64,000 bases of DNA, taken from positions 119,926 to 183,925 of the forward strand of contig JAUCBJ010007635.1 in assembly GCA_032718475.1 (NCBI GenBank). Reading direction: 5' to 3'. The notes beneath the pieces were generated by a model. It worked only from the letters and a program-made list of their open reading frames with translations. It made no database searches and was not told the origin of the DNA. The DNA comes from Nemertoderma westbladi (Eukaryota; Xenacoelomorpha; Nemertodermatida; Nemertodermatidae). The position numbers and the translations under genes are program-made. Positions 33,401 through 46,774 of this stretch are shown here, piece after piece (position 1 is the first letter of the stretch; the number at the start of each line of letters is the position of its first letter).

Positions 33401-36400
33401 CTAACTGAAGAACAAACGTTAGAACAGCGGTTAAAATAACCGAGTAAAACGTTAGAACAGCAGTTACACTAACTGAGGAACAAACGTTAGAACAGCGGTT
33501 ACACTAACTGAGGAACAAACGTTTGAACAGCGGTTACACTAACTGAGGAACAAACGTTTGAACAGCGGTTACACTAACTGAGGAACAAACTTTAGAACAA
33601 CGGTTACACTAACTGAGAAACAAAAGTTTGAACAGCGGTTAAACTAACTGAGGAACAAAGGTTACGACAGCCGTTAAACTAACTGAGAGACAAACGTTAG
33701 AACAGCGGTTACACTAACTGAGGAACAAACGTTAGAACAGCGGTTAAAATAACCGAGTAAAACGTTAGAACAACGGATACACTAACTGAGGAACAAACGT
33801 TAGAACAGCGGTTACACTAACTGAAGAACAAACGTTAGAACAGTGGTTTAAATAATCCAAGAAAAAGTTAGAACAGTGGTTACACTAACAGAGGAACAAA
33901 CGTTAGAACAGCGGTTAAACAAACTTACGAACAAACATTACAACAGCGGTTACACTAACTGAGGAACAAACGTTAGAACAGCGGTTACACTAACTGAGAA
34001 CAAACTTTAGAACAACGGTTACACTAACTGAGAAACAAAAGTTTGAACAGCGGTTAAACTAACTGAGAGACAAACGTTAGAACAGCGGTTACACTAACTG
34101 AGGAAGAAACGTTAGAACAGCGGTTACACTAACTGAGGAACAAACGTTAGAACAACGGTTACACTAACTGAGGAACAAACGATAGAACAGCGGTTACACT
34201 AACTGAAGAACAAACGTTAGAATAGCGGTTAAAATAACCGAGTAAAACGTTAGAACAACGGATACACCAACTGAGGAACAAACGTTAGAACAACGGTTAC
34301 ACTAACTGAGGAACAAACGTTAGAACAGCGGTTACACTAACTGAACAGCAACCGTTAGAACAGTGGGTAAACTAACTTAGGAACAAACGTTAGAACAGCG
34401 GTTACACTAACTGAGGAACAAACGTTAGTACAACCGTTAAACTAACTATGGAAGAAACGCTTGAACAGTGGTTAAACTAACTGAGGAACAAACGTTAGAA
34501 CAGCGGTTACAGTAACTAAGGAACAAACGTTAGAACAGCGGTTAAACTAACTTAGGAACAAACGTTACAACAGCGGTTACACTAACTGAGGAACAAACGT
34601 TAGAACAGCGGTAACACTAACTGAGGAACAAACATTAGAACAGCGGTTAAACTAACTTAGGACCAAACGTTAGAACAGCGGTTAAACTAACTTAGGAACA
34701 AACGTTACAACAGCGGTTACACCAACTGAGGAACAAACGTTAGAACAGCGGTTACACTAACTGAAGAACAAACGTTAGAATAGCGGTTAAAATAACCGAG
34801 TAAAACGTTAGAACAGCGGTTACACTAACTGAGGAACAAACGTTAGAACAGCGGTTAAACAAACTTAGGAACAAACATTACAACAGCAGCTACACTAACT
34901 GAGGAACAAACGTTAGAACAGCGGTTTAACCGAGTAAAACGTTAGAACAACGGTTACACTAACTGAGGAACAAACGTTAGAACAGCGGTTACACTAACTG
35001 AGGATCAAATGTTTGAACAGCGGTCACACTAACTGAGGAACAAACGTTAGAACAGCGGTTAAACTAACTTAGGAACAAACGTTTTAACAGCAGTTACACT
35101 AACTGAGGAACAAACGTTAGAACAGCAGTTACACTAACTGAGGAACAAACGATAGAACAGCGGTTACACTAACTGAGGAACAAACGTTAGAACAGCGGTT
35201 ACACTAACTGAGGAACAAACGATAGAACAGCGGTTACACTAACTGAGGAACAAACGATAGAACAGCGGTTACACTAACTGAGGAACACACGTTAGAACAG
35301 CGGTTACACTAACTGAGGATCAAATGTTTGAACAGCGGTCACACTAACTGAGGAACAAACGTTAGAACAGCGGTTAAACTAACTTAGGAACAAACGTTTT
35401 AACAGCAGTTACACTAACTGAGGAACAAACGTTAGAACAGCAGTTACACTAACTAAGGAACAAACGTTTTAACAGCAGTTACACTAACTGAGGAACAAAC
35501 GTTAGAACAGCGGTTACACTAACTGAGGAACAAACGTTAGAACAGCAGTTACACTAACTAAGGAACAAACGTTTTAACAGCGGTTACACTAACTGAGGAA
35601 CAAACGATAGAACAGCGGTTACACTAACTGAGGAACAAACGTTAGAACAGCGGTTACACTAACTGAGGATCAAATGTTTGAACAGCGGTCACACTAACTG
35701 AGGAACAAACGTTAGAACAGCGGTTAAACTAACTTAGGAACAAACGTTTCAACAGCGCTTAAAACTAACTGAGAAACAAACGTTAGAACAGCGGTTACAC
35801 TAACTGAGAACAAACGTTAGAACAACGGTTACACTAACTGAGAACAAACGTTTGAACAGCGGTTACACTAACTGAGAACAAACGTTAGAACAGCGGTTAA
35901 ACTAACTTAGGAACAAACGTTTTAACAGCAGTTACACTAACTGAGGAACAAACGTTAGAACAGCAGTTACACTAACTAAGGAACAAACGTTTTAACAGCA
36001 GTTACACTAACTGAGGAACAAACGTTAGAACAGCGGTTACACTAACTGAGGAACAAACGTTTTAACAGCAGTTACACTAACTGAGGAACAAACGTTAGAA
36101 CAGCGGTTACACTAACTGAGGAATAAACGTTTCAACAGCGCTTAAAACTAACTGAGAAACAAACGTTAGAACAGCGGTTACACTAACTGAAGAACAAACG
36201 TTAGAACAGCAGTTACACTAACTAAGGAACAAACGTTTTAACAGCAGTTACACTAACTGAGGAACAAACGTTAGAACAGCGGTTACACTAACTGAGGAAT
36301 AAACGTTTCAACAGCGCTTAAAACTAACTGAGAAACAAACGTTAGAACAGCGGTTACACTAACTGAAGAACAAACGTTAGAACAGCGGTCACACTAACTG

Positions 36401-39400
36401 AGGAACAAACGTTAGAACAGCGGTTAAACTAACTTAGGAACAAACGTTTTAACAGCAGTTACACTAACTGAGGAACAAACGTTAGAACAGCAGTTACACT
36501 AACTAAGGAACAAACGTTTTAACAGCAGTTACACTAACTGAGGAACAAACGTTAGAACAGCGGTTACACTAACTAAGGAACAAACGTTAGAACAGCGGTT
36601 ACACTAACTGAGGAATAAACGTTTCAACAGCGCTTAAAACTAACTGAGAAACAAACGTTAGAACAGCGGTTACACTAACTGAGGAACAAACGTTAGAACA
36701 GCGGTTACACTAACTGAGGAACAAACGTTAGAACAGCGGTAACACTAACTGAGAACAAACGTTTGAACAGCGGTTACACTAACTGAGAAACAAACGTTAG
36801 AACAGCGGTTACACTAACTGAGAACAAACTTTAGAACAACGGTTACACTAACTGAGAAACAAACGTTAGAACAGCGGTTACACTAACTGAGAACAAACGT
36901 TAGAACAGCGGTTACACTAACTGAGGAATAAACGTTTCAACAGCGCTTAAAACTAACTGAGAAACAAACGTTACAACAGCGGTTACACTAACTGAGGAAC
37001 AAACGTTTGAACAATGGTTACACTAACTGAGGAACAAACGTTAGAACAGCGGTTACACTAACTGAAGAACAAACGATAGAACAGCGGTTACACTAACTGA
37101 GGAACAAAGATTAGGACAGCAGTTAAACTAACTGAGGAACAAAGATTAGGACAGTGGTTAAACTAACTGAGGAACAAACGTTAGAACAACGGTTACACTA
37201 ACTGAGAACAAACATTAAAACAGCGGTTAAAATAACCGAGTAAAACGTTAGAACAACGGTTACACTAACTGAGGAACAAACGTTAGAACAGCGGTTACAC
37301 TAACTGAGAACAAACGTTAGAACAACGGTTACACTAACTAAGAAACAAAAGTTTGAACAACGGTTAGACTAACTGAGGAACAAAGATTATGACAGCGGTT
37401 AAACTAACTGAGGAACAAACGTTAGAACAACGGTTACACTAACTGAGGAACAAACGTTAGAACAGCGGTTACACTAACTGAGGAACAAACGTTAGAACAG
37501 CGATTACACTAACTGAGGAACAAACGTTTGAACAATGGTTACACTAACTGAGGAACAAACGTTAGAACAGCGGTTACACTAACTGAAGAACAAACGATAG
37601 AACAGCGGTTACACTAACTGAGGAACAAAGATTAGGACAGCAGTTAAACTAACTGAGGAACAAAGATTAGGACAGTGGTTAAACTAACTGAGGAACAAAC
37701 GTTAGAACAACGGTTACACTAACTGAGGAACAAACGATAGAACAGCGGTTACACTAACTGAAGAACAAACGTTAGAATAGCGGTTAAAATAACCGAGTAA
37801 AACGTTAGAACAACGGTTACACTAACTAAGAAACAAAAGTTTGAACAGCGGTTAGACTAACTGAGGAACAAAGATTAGGACAGCGGTTAAACTAACTGAG
37901 GAACAAACGTTAGAACAACGGTTACACTAACTGAGGAACAAACGTTAGAACAGCGGGTAAACTAACTTAGAGACGAACGTTACAACAGCGGTTACACTAA
38001 CTGAGGAACAAACGTTAGAACAGCGGTAACACTAACTGAGGAACAAACGTTAGAACAGCGGTTACACTAACTGAAGAACAAACGTTAGAACAGCGGTTTA
38101 AATAATCGAGAAAAAGTTAGAACAGTGGTTACACTAACAGAGGAACAAACGTTAGAACAGCGGTTAAACAAACTTAGGAACAAACATTACAACAGCGGTT
38201 ACACTAACTGAGGGACAAATGTTAGAACAGCGGTTACACTAACTGAGAACGAACTTTAGAACAACGGTTACACTAACTGAGAAACAAAAGTTTGAACAGC
38301 GGTTAAACTAACTGAGGAACAAAGGTTACGACAGCCGTTAAACTAACTGAGAGACAAACGTTAGAACAGCGGTTACACTAACTGAGGAACAAACGTTAGA
38401 ACAGCGGTTACACTAACTGAGAACAAACGTTAGAACAACGGTTACACTAACTAAGAAACAAAAGTTTGAACAGCGGTTAGACTAACTGAGGAACAAAGAT
38501 TAGGACAGCGGTTAAACTAACTGAGGAACAAACGTTAGAACAACGGTTACACTAACTGAGGAACAAAGATTAGGACAGTGGTTAAACTAACTGAGGAACA
38601 AACGTTAGAACAACGGTTACACTAACTGAGGAACAAACGATAGAACAGCGGTTACACTAACTGAAGAACAAACGTTAGAATAGCGGTTAAAATAACCAAG
38701 TAAAACGTTAGAACAACGGTTACACTAACTAAGAAACAAAAGTTTGAACAGCGGTTAGACTAACTGAGGAACAAAGATTAGGACAGCGGTTAAACTAACT
38801 GAGGAACAAACGTTAGAACAACGGTTACACTAACTGAGGAACAAACGTTAGAACAGCGGGTAAACTAACTTAGAAACAAACGTTACAACAGCGGTTACAC
38901 TAACTGAGGAACAAACGTTAGAACAGCGGTAACACTGAGGAACAAACGTTAGAACAGCGGTTACACTAACTGAAGAACAAACGTTAGAACAGCGGTTTAA
39001 ATAATCGAGAAAAAGTTAGAACAGTGGTTACACTAACAGAGGAACAAACGTTAGAACAGCGGTTAAACAAACTTAGGAACAAACATTACAACAGCGGTTA
39101 CACTAACTGAGGGACAAACGTTAGAACAGCGGTTACACTAACTGAGAACGAACTTTAGAACAACGGTTACACTAACTGAGAAACAAAAGTTTGAACAGCG
39201 GTTAAACTAACTGAGGAACAAAGGTTACGACAGCCGTTAAACTAACTGAGAGACAAACGTTAGAACAGCGGTTACACTAACTGAGGAACAAACGTTAGAA
39301 CAGCGGTTACACTAACTGAGAACAAACGTTAGAACAACGGTTACACTAACTAAGAAACAAAAGTTTGAACAGCGGTTAGACTAACTGAGGAACAAAGATT

Positions 39401-41698
39401 AGGACAGCGGTTAAACTAACTGAGGAACAAACGTTAGAACAACGGTTACACTAACTGAGGAACAAACGTTAGAACAGCGGTTACACTAACTGAGGAACAA
39501 ACGTTAGAACAGCGGTTACACTAACTGAGAACAAACGTTAGAACAACGGTTACACTAACTATGAAACAAAAGTTTGAACAGCGGTTAGACTAACTGAGGA
39601 ACAAATATTAGGACAGCGGTTAAACTAACTGAGGAACAAACGTTAGAACAACAGTTACACTAACTGAGGAACAAACGTTAGAACAGCGGTTACACTAAAT
39701 GAGGAACAAACGTTAGAACAGCGGTTGCACTAACTGAGGAACAAACGTTTGAACAACGGTTACACTAACTGAGGAACAAACGTTAGAACAGCGGTTACAC
39801 TAACTGAAGAACAAACGTTAGAATAGCGGTTACACTAACTGAGGAACAAAAGTTTGAACAGCGGTTAGACTAACTGAGGAACAAAGATTAGGACAGTGGT
39901 TATACTAACTGAGGAACAAACGTTAGAACAGTGGTTACACTAACTGAAGAACAAACGTTAGAACAGCGGTTAAAATAACCGAGTAAAACGTTAGAACAGC
40001 AGTTACACTAACTGAGGAACAAACTTTAGAACAGCGGTTACACTAACTGAGGAACAAACGTTTGAACAGCGGTTACACTAACTGAGGAACAAACGTTTGA
40101 ACAGCGGTTACACTAACTGAGGAACAAACGTTTGAACAGCGGTTACACTAACTGAGGAACAAACATTACAACAGCGGTTACACTAACTGAGAACAAACGT
40201 TAGAACAACGGTTACACTAACTAAGAAACAAAAGTTTGAACTGCGGTTAGACTAACTGAGGAACAAAGATTAGGACAGTGGTTATACTAACTGAGGAATA
40301 AACGTTAGAACAGTGTTACACTAACTGAAGAACAAACGTTAGAACAGCGGTTACACTAACTGAGGAACAAACGTTAGAACAGCGGTTACACTAACTAAGG
40401 AACAAACGTTAGAACAGCGGTTAAACAAACTTAGGAACAAACGTTAGAACAGCGGTTAAAATAACCGAGTAAAACGTTAGAACAGCGGTTACACTAACAG
40501 AGGAACAAACGTTAGAACAGCGGTTAAACAAACTTAGGAACAAACGTTACAACAGCGGTTACACTAACTGAGGAACAAACGTTAGAACAGCGGTTTAACC
40601 GAGTAAAACGTTAGAACAACGGTTACACTAACTGAGGAACAAACGTTAGAACAGCGGTTACACTAACTGAGGAACAAACGTTTGAACAGCGGTTACACTA
40701 ACTGAGGAACAAACGTTTGAACAGCGGTTACACTAACTAAGGAACAAACGTTTTAACAGCAGTTACACTAACTGAGGAACAAACGTTAGAACAGCGGTTA
40801 AAATAACTGAGTAAAACGTTAGAATCACAGTTACACTAACTGAGGAACAAACGTTAGAACAGCGGTTACACTAACTGAGGAACAAACGTTTGAACAACGG
40901 TTAGACTAACTGCGGGACAAACGTTTGAGCAGCGGTTACACTAACTGAGGAACAAACATTAAAACAGCGGTTAAAATAACCGAGTAAAACGTTAGAACAA
41001 CGGTTACACTAACTGAGGAACAAACGTTAGAACAGCGGTTACACTAACTGAGGAACAAACGTTTGAACAGCAGTTACACTAACTAAGGAACAAACGTTTG
41101 AACAGCAGTTACACTAACTGAGGAACAAACGTTAGAACAGCGGTCACACTAACTGAGGAACAAACATTAAAACAGCGGTTAAAATAACCAAGTAAAACGT
41201 TAGAACAACGGTTACACTAACTGAGGAACAAACGTTAGAACAGCGGTTACACTAACTGAGGAACAAACGTTTGAACAGCGGTTACACTAACTGAGGAACA
41301 AACGTTTGAACAGCAGTTACACTAACTAAGGAACAAACGTTTGAACAGCAGTTACACTAACTGAGGAACAAACGTTTGAACAGCGGTCACACTAACTGAG
41401 GAATAAATGTTAGAACAGCTGTTACACTAACTGAGGAAGAAACGTTAGAACAGCGCTTACACTAATTGAGGAACAAACGTTTGAACAGCGGTCACACTAA
41501 CTGAGGAACAAACGTTAGAACAGCTTTTACACTAACTGAGGAACAAACGTTAGAACACCGGTTACACTAACTGAAGAACAAACGTTTGAACAGCGGTTAA
41601 ACTAACTGAGGAACAAAGGTTACGACAGCTGTTAAACTAACTGAGAGACAAACGTTAGAACAGCGGTTACCCTAACTGAGGTACAAACGTTTGAACAG
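21467..41698. repeat. Satellite array of 35-bp monomers
   Basis: About 20.2 kb of tandem monomers, dominant form starting GGAACAAACGTTAGAACAGC and continuing GGTTACACTAACTGA. Most monomers contain the palindrome AACGTT and a GTTAG...CTAAC inverted pair. Variant monomers (GTTTGAACAG, GTTTTAACAG, GATTAGGACAG, and shortened units with CGGTTAAAATAACCG then AGTAAAACG) recur in fixed order. Higher-order structure: a 1671-bp unit begins at 26630 and 28301 and recurs in part at 34423 (and partly 23365); a multi-kb block near 29.9-33.6 kb recurs at +6.54 kb; a 903-bp unit is nested inside (31558, 32461). The left edge (21467-22200) is diverged. No coding frame exists. Confidence 0.97.
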
Positions 41699-41845
41699 TG
41701 TTGTGAAGTTGGATGTAGGCTCAGGTCAGTATAATAAGGAATATATCAGTACCGGTAGGTAGGGTCATATATATATATATGTCGCACACACAATAGACAA
41801 CCACCACCACCACACAATATACAATAATACAGTATGAATATTACA
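41699..41845 (-). repeat. Gypsy 3' LTR (147 bp)
   Basis: Minus strand begins TGTAATATTC and ends TTCACAACA; contains an (AT)n run and a GTGGTG repeat. Same sequence as 46775-46921. Confidence 0.95.
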
Positions 41846-41855
41846 ACTCTCCTTT
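41846..41855 (-). other. Gypsy polypurine tract
   Basis: Minus-strand AAAGGAGAGT directly before the 3' LTR; short but correctly placed. Confidence 0.55.
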
Positions 41856-41986
41856 GAAGTAAATAATTGATATATATAATGTGTATACATCATCTCCTTT
41901 TTTTTTTAAATAGCAAATATATGGTACCGGCATATATATATGAGTCAAATCGAAAATTAATAACTAAAAAAAAATTTCATAAACTT

Positions 41987-44900
41987 TCAGGTAGAAAAAT
42001 GCACAGTTTTTCTGAGAGTGCGTGTGCTGCGTCGTGGAACCTCTGTTTTTGGGGATTCAGTATTCTTATTATCATCTGGTATGGGACGTAAAAATCGTCT
42101 GTTACGCCATAAGGTTCTCCCTGAAGGGAATAGGATTCTGTAGTCTCGAGATTGTCCCATGTGGACAATTGTTCCCTTTTTGTCCCAACGTTTGGTGATA
42201 GGATTTTGAACTATTACGGGAGAGCCGGATTCCAGTTTCGTCAATTGTCGTACCGATTTGTCATAATACAACTTAGATTTTTCAATTGTTTTATGTCGCA
42301 CAATATCTGCTTCTTTAGCTGATGTTTGCCACTCTGGTGCAAATGATCTGTAATGTGCTGGCACTCTAGATCTTAATGGATGGCCATAAACAATCTCTGA
42401 AGGTGATCTTCCATCGCTACCTGGTGTGTTTCGCAATTCTAATAATCCCCTCAGGAATTCATCAGAAGTAATATCTTTGTTATTAACTTTTGCAACTAAG
42501 TTTTTAAGAGATTTCACCATGACCTCAGCGTGTCCATTTGATTGCAGATTATATGGAGTAGATGGCACCCATATTACACCCCATAATTTTAAAAAATCTT
42601 GAAACTCTTTCGATTTGAATTGCGGGCCACCATCTGAACGTAAACGTGTGGGTACACCAGTATTGACAAAAAATTGGCGGATTTGGTTGATTATTTGTGT
42701 ACTGTTTGGATCATCTTTCCACCTTGCAATAAATGGAAAATTGGAGAGTCGATCTGAGTAAACTAAGTAACTATTCCCAGCATATGAAAACAAATCGGTT
42801 GAGACTGATTCGAAAATGCGCGTCGGTAAAGTGTCGATCACCATGGGTTCCTTAGGATTGCTGGGTAGACGGAATTGACATTGTTCGCAGGATTGCACAG
42901 CATTGGTTAAATCGCTATCAATTCCGGGCCAAAATACGGATTGGCGGGCGCGTCGTTTAGTTCTTTCTATTCCCTGATGGGAATCATGAAGTCGCGAAAT
43001 TATTTCTTTCCTTTTGGAGAATGGGATTACTAGACGGCATCCGAATAGGATTAATTTATTATCTGTAACTAATTTATCCCAGATTTTCTTAAATTGTTGC
43101 ACAAATGGGTTAAGTTTGTTTTCATTTTGGAACCCAGATTCTATGGCATTGACCAGTATTTGATAATTTTCATCTTCTAATGCTACATTTCGAATTTCTT
43201 CAACTATGGGGTCGATCAGCTGTTGTTTTATTGTAATTTCTTGATTATCTGATAATATATAACTGGCACAGTTAGAAACAACTGAATTTAGAGTGCATAT
43301 CACTTCCTCACCACTTTCTGGTTCTGGTTTTTCAATTGGAGCTCGACTTAAGGCATCAGGGATACTATGATCTTTACCTTTTCTCCATATTACTTTAAAT
43401 TGATAATTGTTTAATTTCATTTTGTAACTTTGCACTCTTACATTCTCTATCATATCCAATGTATATTGATTAAACATAGTAATTAAAGGTCGGTGGTCTG
43501 TAATTACCACATATTCTAGCAAACCTGACAAATATAGGTGGCATTTCTTCGTTGCCCAAAAAATGGCTAACGCTTCTAATTCAATTACAGCATATCTCGA
43601 CTCTGTCTCTCCCAGAAATCGTGATCCACACTGTATTAGGCGCCATTTTTCATCTTGTTTTTGCAGCAATGCATATCCTAAGCCATGTATGCGCGAAGCA
43701 TCAGTATGGAGTGCAGTTTCTGCTTTAGGATCAAATGTACTAAGAATTGGTGGGGATGCTAAAACTTGTTTCACATTATCAAACGCAACTTGGTGGTTTG
43801 TTGTCCATATAAACTCATTTTTGGTTTTAAGGATATCTCTCAATGGAGTAGTGGCTTTACTTATTTCATCTGAGAATTGTCCAAGTTGCTGCACTAAACC
43901 CATAAAAGATCTAAGGTCTGTCCTAGATATTGGTGTAGGAAATTCACAAATTGCTTTCACTTTATCAGGGTCAGCTTTTACTCCTTGGTCAGAAACAATA
44001 AAACCAGCAAATTTGACCGATGATTTGGCAAAGTTAAATTTATCTCTGTTTAATGTAATGCTATATTTAGCACATCGCTCTAATGTTTGGCAAACACGAT
44101 CTACATGATCAATAAAGTTCTCATCTTCAATAAGGATATCGTCAACTATTTTATGAATGTTTGGGAGATTAGAAAATGCAAGGTCACCACGTAGACTATA
44201 CGAATCTCCAGTATGAATAAATCCCATTGGAGATCTCAAATATATGTAGCGCCCCCATGGAGTTAGAAAACAGGTTAGATCCTGTGAGTTTTTATCAAGT
44301 GGCATTTGCCAATAACCTTTTTTTGCGTCCAGTGTAGAGAAAAGTTTTGAATTTGGAGTTATATTTCTCACAACTTCATTAGGTGTCTGAATTGGATGAA
44401 TTATTCTTTTAACTTGACTATTTAAGTGGGTTAGATCAACACACATTCTTATTTTACCATTAGGATAATGTACCACCACTAAGGGGTGGCACCATTCAGT
44501 TGGACGATCACCAACTGGAGCAATAATACCCTTGTTAACCAGACTTTCAAGTTCCTGTTTAACTTTATCTCTATGGATAAAAGGAATTGGTCTCGCCCCA
44601 TGAATTGCATAAGGTTTCGCGTTATCTATTAATTCAATTTTCATGGGTTCTCCGATTTCTGGACCCGACATTGACATTAATTTATCATCGGTGTCGAAAA
44701 CACTACTATATAACTCCAATAATTTATTGCGGATTTCTGTTTTTTGCAATTCACTGGGCAGTTTAGGTAATGAATTGCAAAATTCTCTCCGTTTCAGTTC
44801 AGACATTAAAGGATAATTTGATCCGGTTTCTACAGCAGAAATTTCTGTACCGGTATCGTTATGTAAAGGTGGTGGGTTGGGAAAATTATGAGAAACAATT

Positions 44901-46627
44901 TCCAGTCCCTTACATGCATCCAAAGATAAATAAGTACGTGGAATATTCTTGCAAATCACTACATTTTCCATTATTTTCCGGCCACATAATTCCATACACA
45001 GTTTAATTTGGCCTATCTGATGTATAATATTACCATTAATACTTACGAGTTTGTCTTTAGATGTTGCCATGAGGTCTTCGACTGTTAGATCCATGGCAGT
45101 AATTAAATCTCGGTTTGCCACGGTTCGCTGTGATCCAGTATCAGGAACAGCAGAAACTTGTGCGAGAAACTCATTTGTAATGGGGTCAGTTATTCTCATG
45201 GAAACAGTGGGTGAACTCAAACTGTTATTGACTGTAGCCACATATACAGCATTATTCCTTGTTGTTTGTTCTGAATCCCTCATATTTCCCTGCTTAATTG
45301 ACATATTACTATGGCAGACTCTGGCGAAGTGGTTATTTTTCCCGCACCGCCCACATTGTTGATTCTTGGCGGGACACTCATCACGATTTTTGTGTCTGAA
45401 ATGACCACATTTAAAGCAGTTTCCATGATCTGTTCCCCCTCGTTGTTGTCTATATCTGGAGGTTGAGTAGCTCCTGCCACTACAATACCCCCTACGATCC
45501 CAGCTGCCTCGCCCGTACCCCCGGCGATCCCAGCTGCCGCCACTGCGACCTCGCCTTTGGTTGTAATTACCAGTCTGTCCTTGGTTAGGGCTTGAAAGTC
45601 TGTGTTCCTTATAAGGGGTACGTGAACGATTATTTGCAGCGATTGTAGATATAGATAACCGTTGTTTGCTTATGCGATCACGATCCCGACGTGCTGCTTC
45701 CTCGCTACGACAAAATTTAACTGTTTCAGTGTGAGATAGATGTGGGCGTTTCCCCAACAAATCTTGCCGTACTTCCTCGTCTAGTATGCCTACAGTGATT
45801 AGTGTACACATCCAGTCGTCTTTAGTCATCAACTCTAAACCTGCTGTAAAACCTGCTTCACAAAGCCGTGTGTAATAAGAATCAAAATTTTCACCCTCCT
45901 GCTGTCTGCATAAAATCATCTGAAGTCTATCAAAAGCAATATTTTGTTTCTCTCGTAAATATGTTTCAATTTCTGTGGATATTTCATCCAAAGTTAAGTT
46001 AGTGTTTTGGGGTATGTTAATAGCATGTTCCATTAATGCTAAAAGAGAGGGCGAACAACACTGCATAAATGCTGAAACTTGTTCTCTACGAGGTTGATTA
46101 GATAAATGTATCATTGTGGTATAATTGCACCACGATTTTTGCCAGTTGCAGAACTGTTTCAATGTAACATTTTCATCTAAAGTTGGCGGTTGTTTTACAC
46201 TTGGCCTTGGTGTATTTTCTAACTTTGGAATGGGCGGTACCGGTACCGGTACAGTATTTGGGTCTACAGCCTGAAATAGGCCAACCGGCAAACATTCATT
46301 GTCTATCTGGGTTATTTCCAGGCGAATTTGATCGACTGTATCGACTACAGAATTATATATAGATTCTTCAGTTTCATATAGGCCTACACCGGTAACTTCG
46401 TCATCAAACTTTAATAATTCCATCAAGGAATCCTCTACTGCTTGACTGGCTGTTTCTAATTCCTGGTAAGTTTGTTTTAACCGACTCACCGAATCTGGAG
46501 ATCGCTGTTTAGGATCGGTATGTAGTAGATTGTCCAAGATGGACCGGCAGGAATTCATTTTCCGGGTTAAATTCGCCTTGAATCCCCCATGTCGTCGTCT
46601 GGCCGTTTGTACCGCTGTCGTCGACAT
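41987..46627 (-). CDS. Ty3/Gypsy Gag-Pol polyprotein
   Basis: A 1546-residue uninterrupted frame. Gag is followed by two zinc knuckles near residues 400-440 (CFKCGHFRHKN..C and CGRCGKNNHFARVC), then a retropepsin with DTGS near 496. Reverse transcriptase spans ~670-900, including MCVDLTHLN, FSTLDAKKGYWQ and the catalytic IVDDIL near 827. RNase H begins near 974 (LHTDAS, later ITDHRPL). The integrase has an HH-CC zinc domain (HDSHQG...CEQC, ~1214) and the D, D35E triad in STDLFSY, RSDGGPQF and HAEVMV (~1275, ~1332, ~1367). A basic C-terminal tail follows. The ATG at 46627 lies 148 bp inside the 5' LTR. All catalytic residues that I can see are present, so the element may be active. Gag and Pol share one frame with no shift. 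Confidence 0.95.
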   Translation of the reverse strand: MSTTAVQTARRRHGGFKANLTRKMNSCRSILDNLLHTDPKQRSPDSVSRLKQTYQELETASQAVEDSLMELLKFDDEVTGVGLYETEESIYNSVVDTVDQIRLEITQIDNECLPVGLFQAVDPNTVPVPVPPIPKLENTPRPSVKQPPTLDENVTLKQFCNWQKSWCNYTTMIHLSNQPRREQVSAFMQCCSPSLLALMEHAINIPQNTNLTLDEISTEIETYLREKQNIAFDRLQMILCRQQEGENFDSYYTRLCEAGFTAGLELMTKDDWMCTLITVGILDEEVRQDLLGKRPHLSHTETVKFCRSEEAARRDRDRISKQRLSISTIAANNRSRTPYKEHRLSSPNQGQTGNYNQRRGRSGGSWDRRGYGRGSWDRRGYCSGRSYSTSRYRQQRGGTDHGNCFKCGHFRHKNRDECPAKNQQCGRCGKNNHFARVCHSNMSIKQGNMRDSEQTTRNNAVYVATVNNSLSSPTVSMRITDPITNEFLAQVSAVPDTGSQRTVANRDLITAMDLTVEDLMATSKDKLVSINGNIIHQIGQIKLCMELCGRKIMENVVICKNIPRTYLSLDACKGLEIVSHNFPNPPPLHNDTGTEISAVETGSNYPLMSELKRREFCNSLPKLPSELQKTEIRNKLLELYSSVFDTDDKLMSMSGPEIGEPMKIELIDNAKPYAIHGARPIPFIHRDKVKQELESLVNKGIIAPVGDRPTEWCHPLVVVHYPNGKIRMCVDLTHLNSQVKRIIHPIQTPNEVVRNITPNSKLFSTLDAKKGYWQMPLDKNSQDLTCFLTPWGRYIYLRSPMGFIHTGDSYSLRGDLAFSNLPNIHKIVDDILIEDENFIDHVDRVCQTLERCAKYSITLNRDKFNFAKSSVKFAGFIVSDQGVKADPDKVKAICEFPTPISRTDLRSFMGLVQQLGQFSDEISKATTPLRDILKTKNEFIWTTNHQVAFDNVKQVLASPPILSTFDPKAETALHTDASRIHGLGYALLQKQDEKWRLIQCGSRFLGETESRYAVIELEALAIFWATKKCHLYLSGLLEYVVITDHRPLITMFNQYTLDMIENVRVQSYKMKLNNYQFKVIWRKGKDHSIPDALSRAPIEKPEPESGEEVICTLNSVVSNCASYILSDNQEITIKQQLIDPIVEEIRNVALEDENYQILVNAIESGFQNENKLNPFVQQFKKIWDKLVTDNKLILFGCRLVIPFSKRKEIISRLHDSHQGIERTKRRARQSVFWPGIDSDLTNAVQSCEQCQFRLPSNPKEPMVIDTLPTRIFESVSTDLFSYAGNSYLVYSDRLSNFPFIARWKDDPNSTQIINQIRQFFVNTGVPTRLRSDGGPQFKSKEFQDFLKLWGVIWVPSTPYNLQSNGHAEVMVKSLKNLVAKVNNKDITSDEFLRGLLELRNTPGSDGRSPSEIVYGHPLRSRVPAHYRSFAPEWQTSAKEADIVRHKTIEKSKLYYDKSVRQLTKLESGSPVIVQNPITKRWDKKGTIVHMGQSRDYRILFPSGRTLWRNRRFLRPIPDDNKNTESPKTEVPRRSTRTLRKTVHFST

Positions 46628-46756
46628 TATTTCAGTATTTATGGATCAGCAAATAATTAATTATTTTAAGTACGGTAGGCCGACAGTTTTATTTATTTAT
46701 TTAAGTAGGCATTGCAGCATCAGGTGTCTGACAGTGCAGTACAGTGCTGCTTTCTG

Positions 46757-46774
46757 ATCCTACTCGCAGCGCCA
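46757..46774 (-). promoter_or_regulatory. Gypsy primer-binding site, probably tRNA-Ser
   Basis: Immediately after the 5' LTR the minus strand reads TGGCGCTGCGAGTAGGAT. This resembles the complement of a metazoan tRNA-Ser 3' end with about two mismatches, by recall of tRNA-Ser sequences. Confidence 0.55.

Noticed and set aside
21467-41698. CRISPR-like appearance of the long repeat array
   Set aside because: Units are contiguous 35-bp monomers without unique spacers, in a eukaryotic setting with introns and metazoan transposons.
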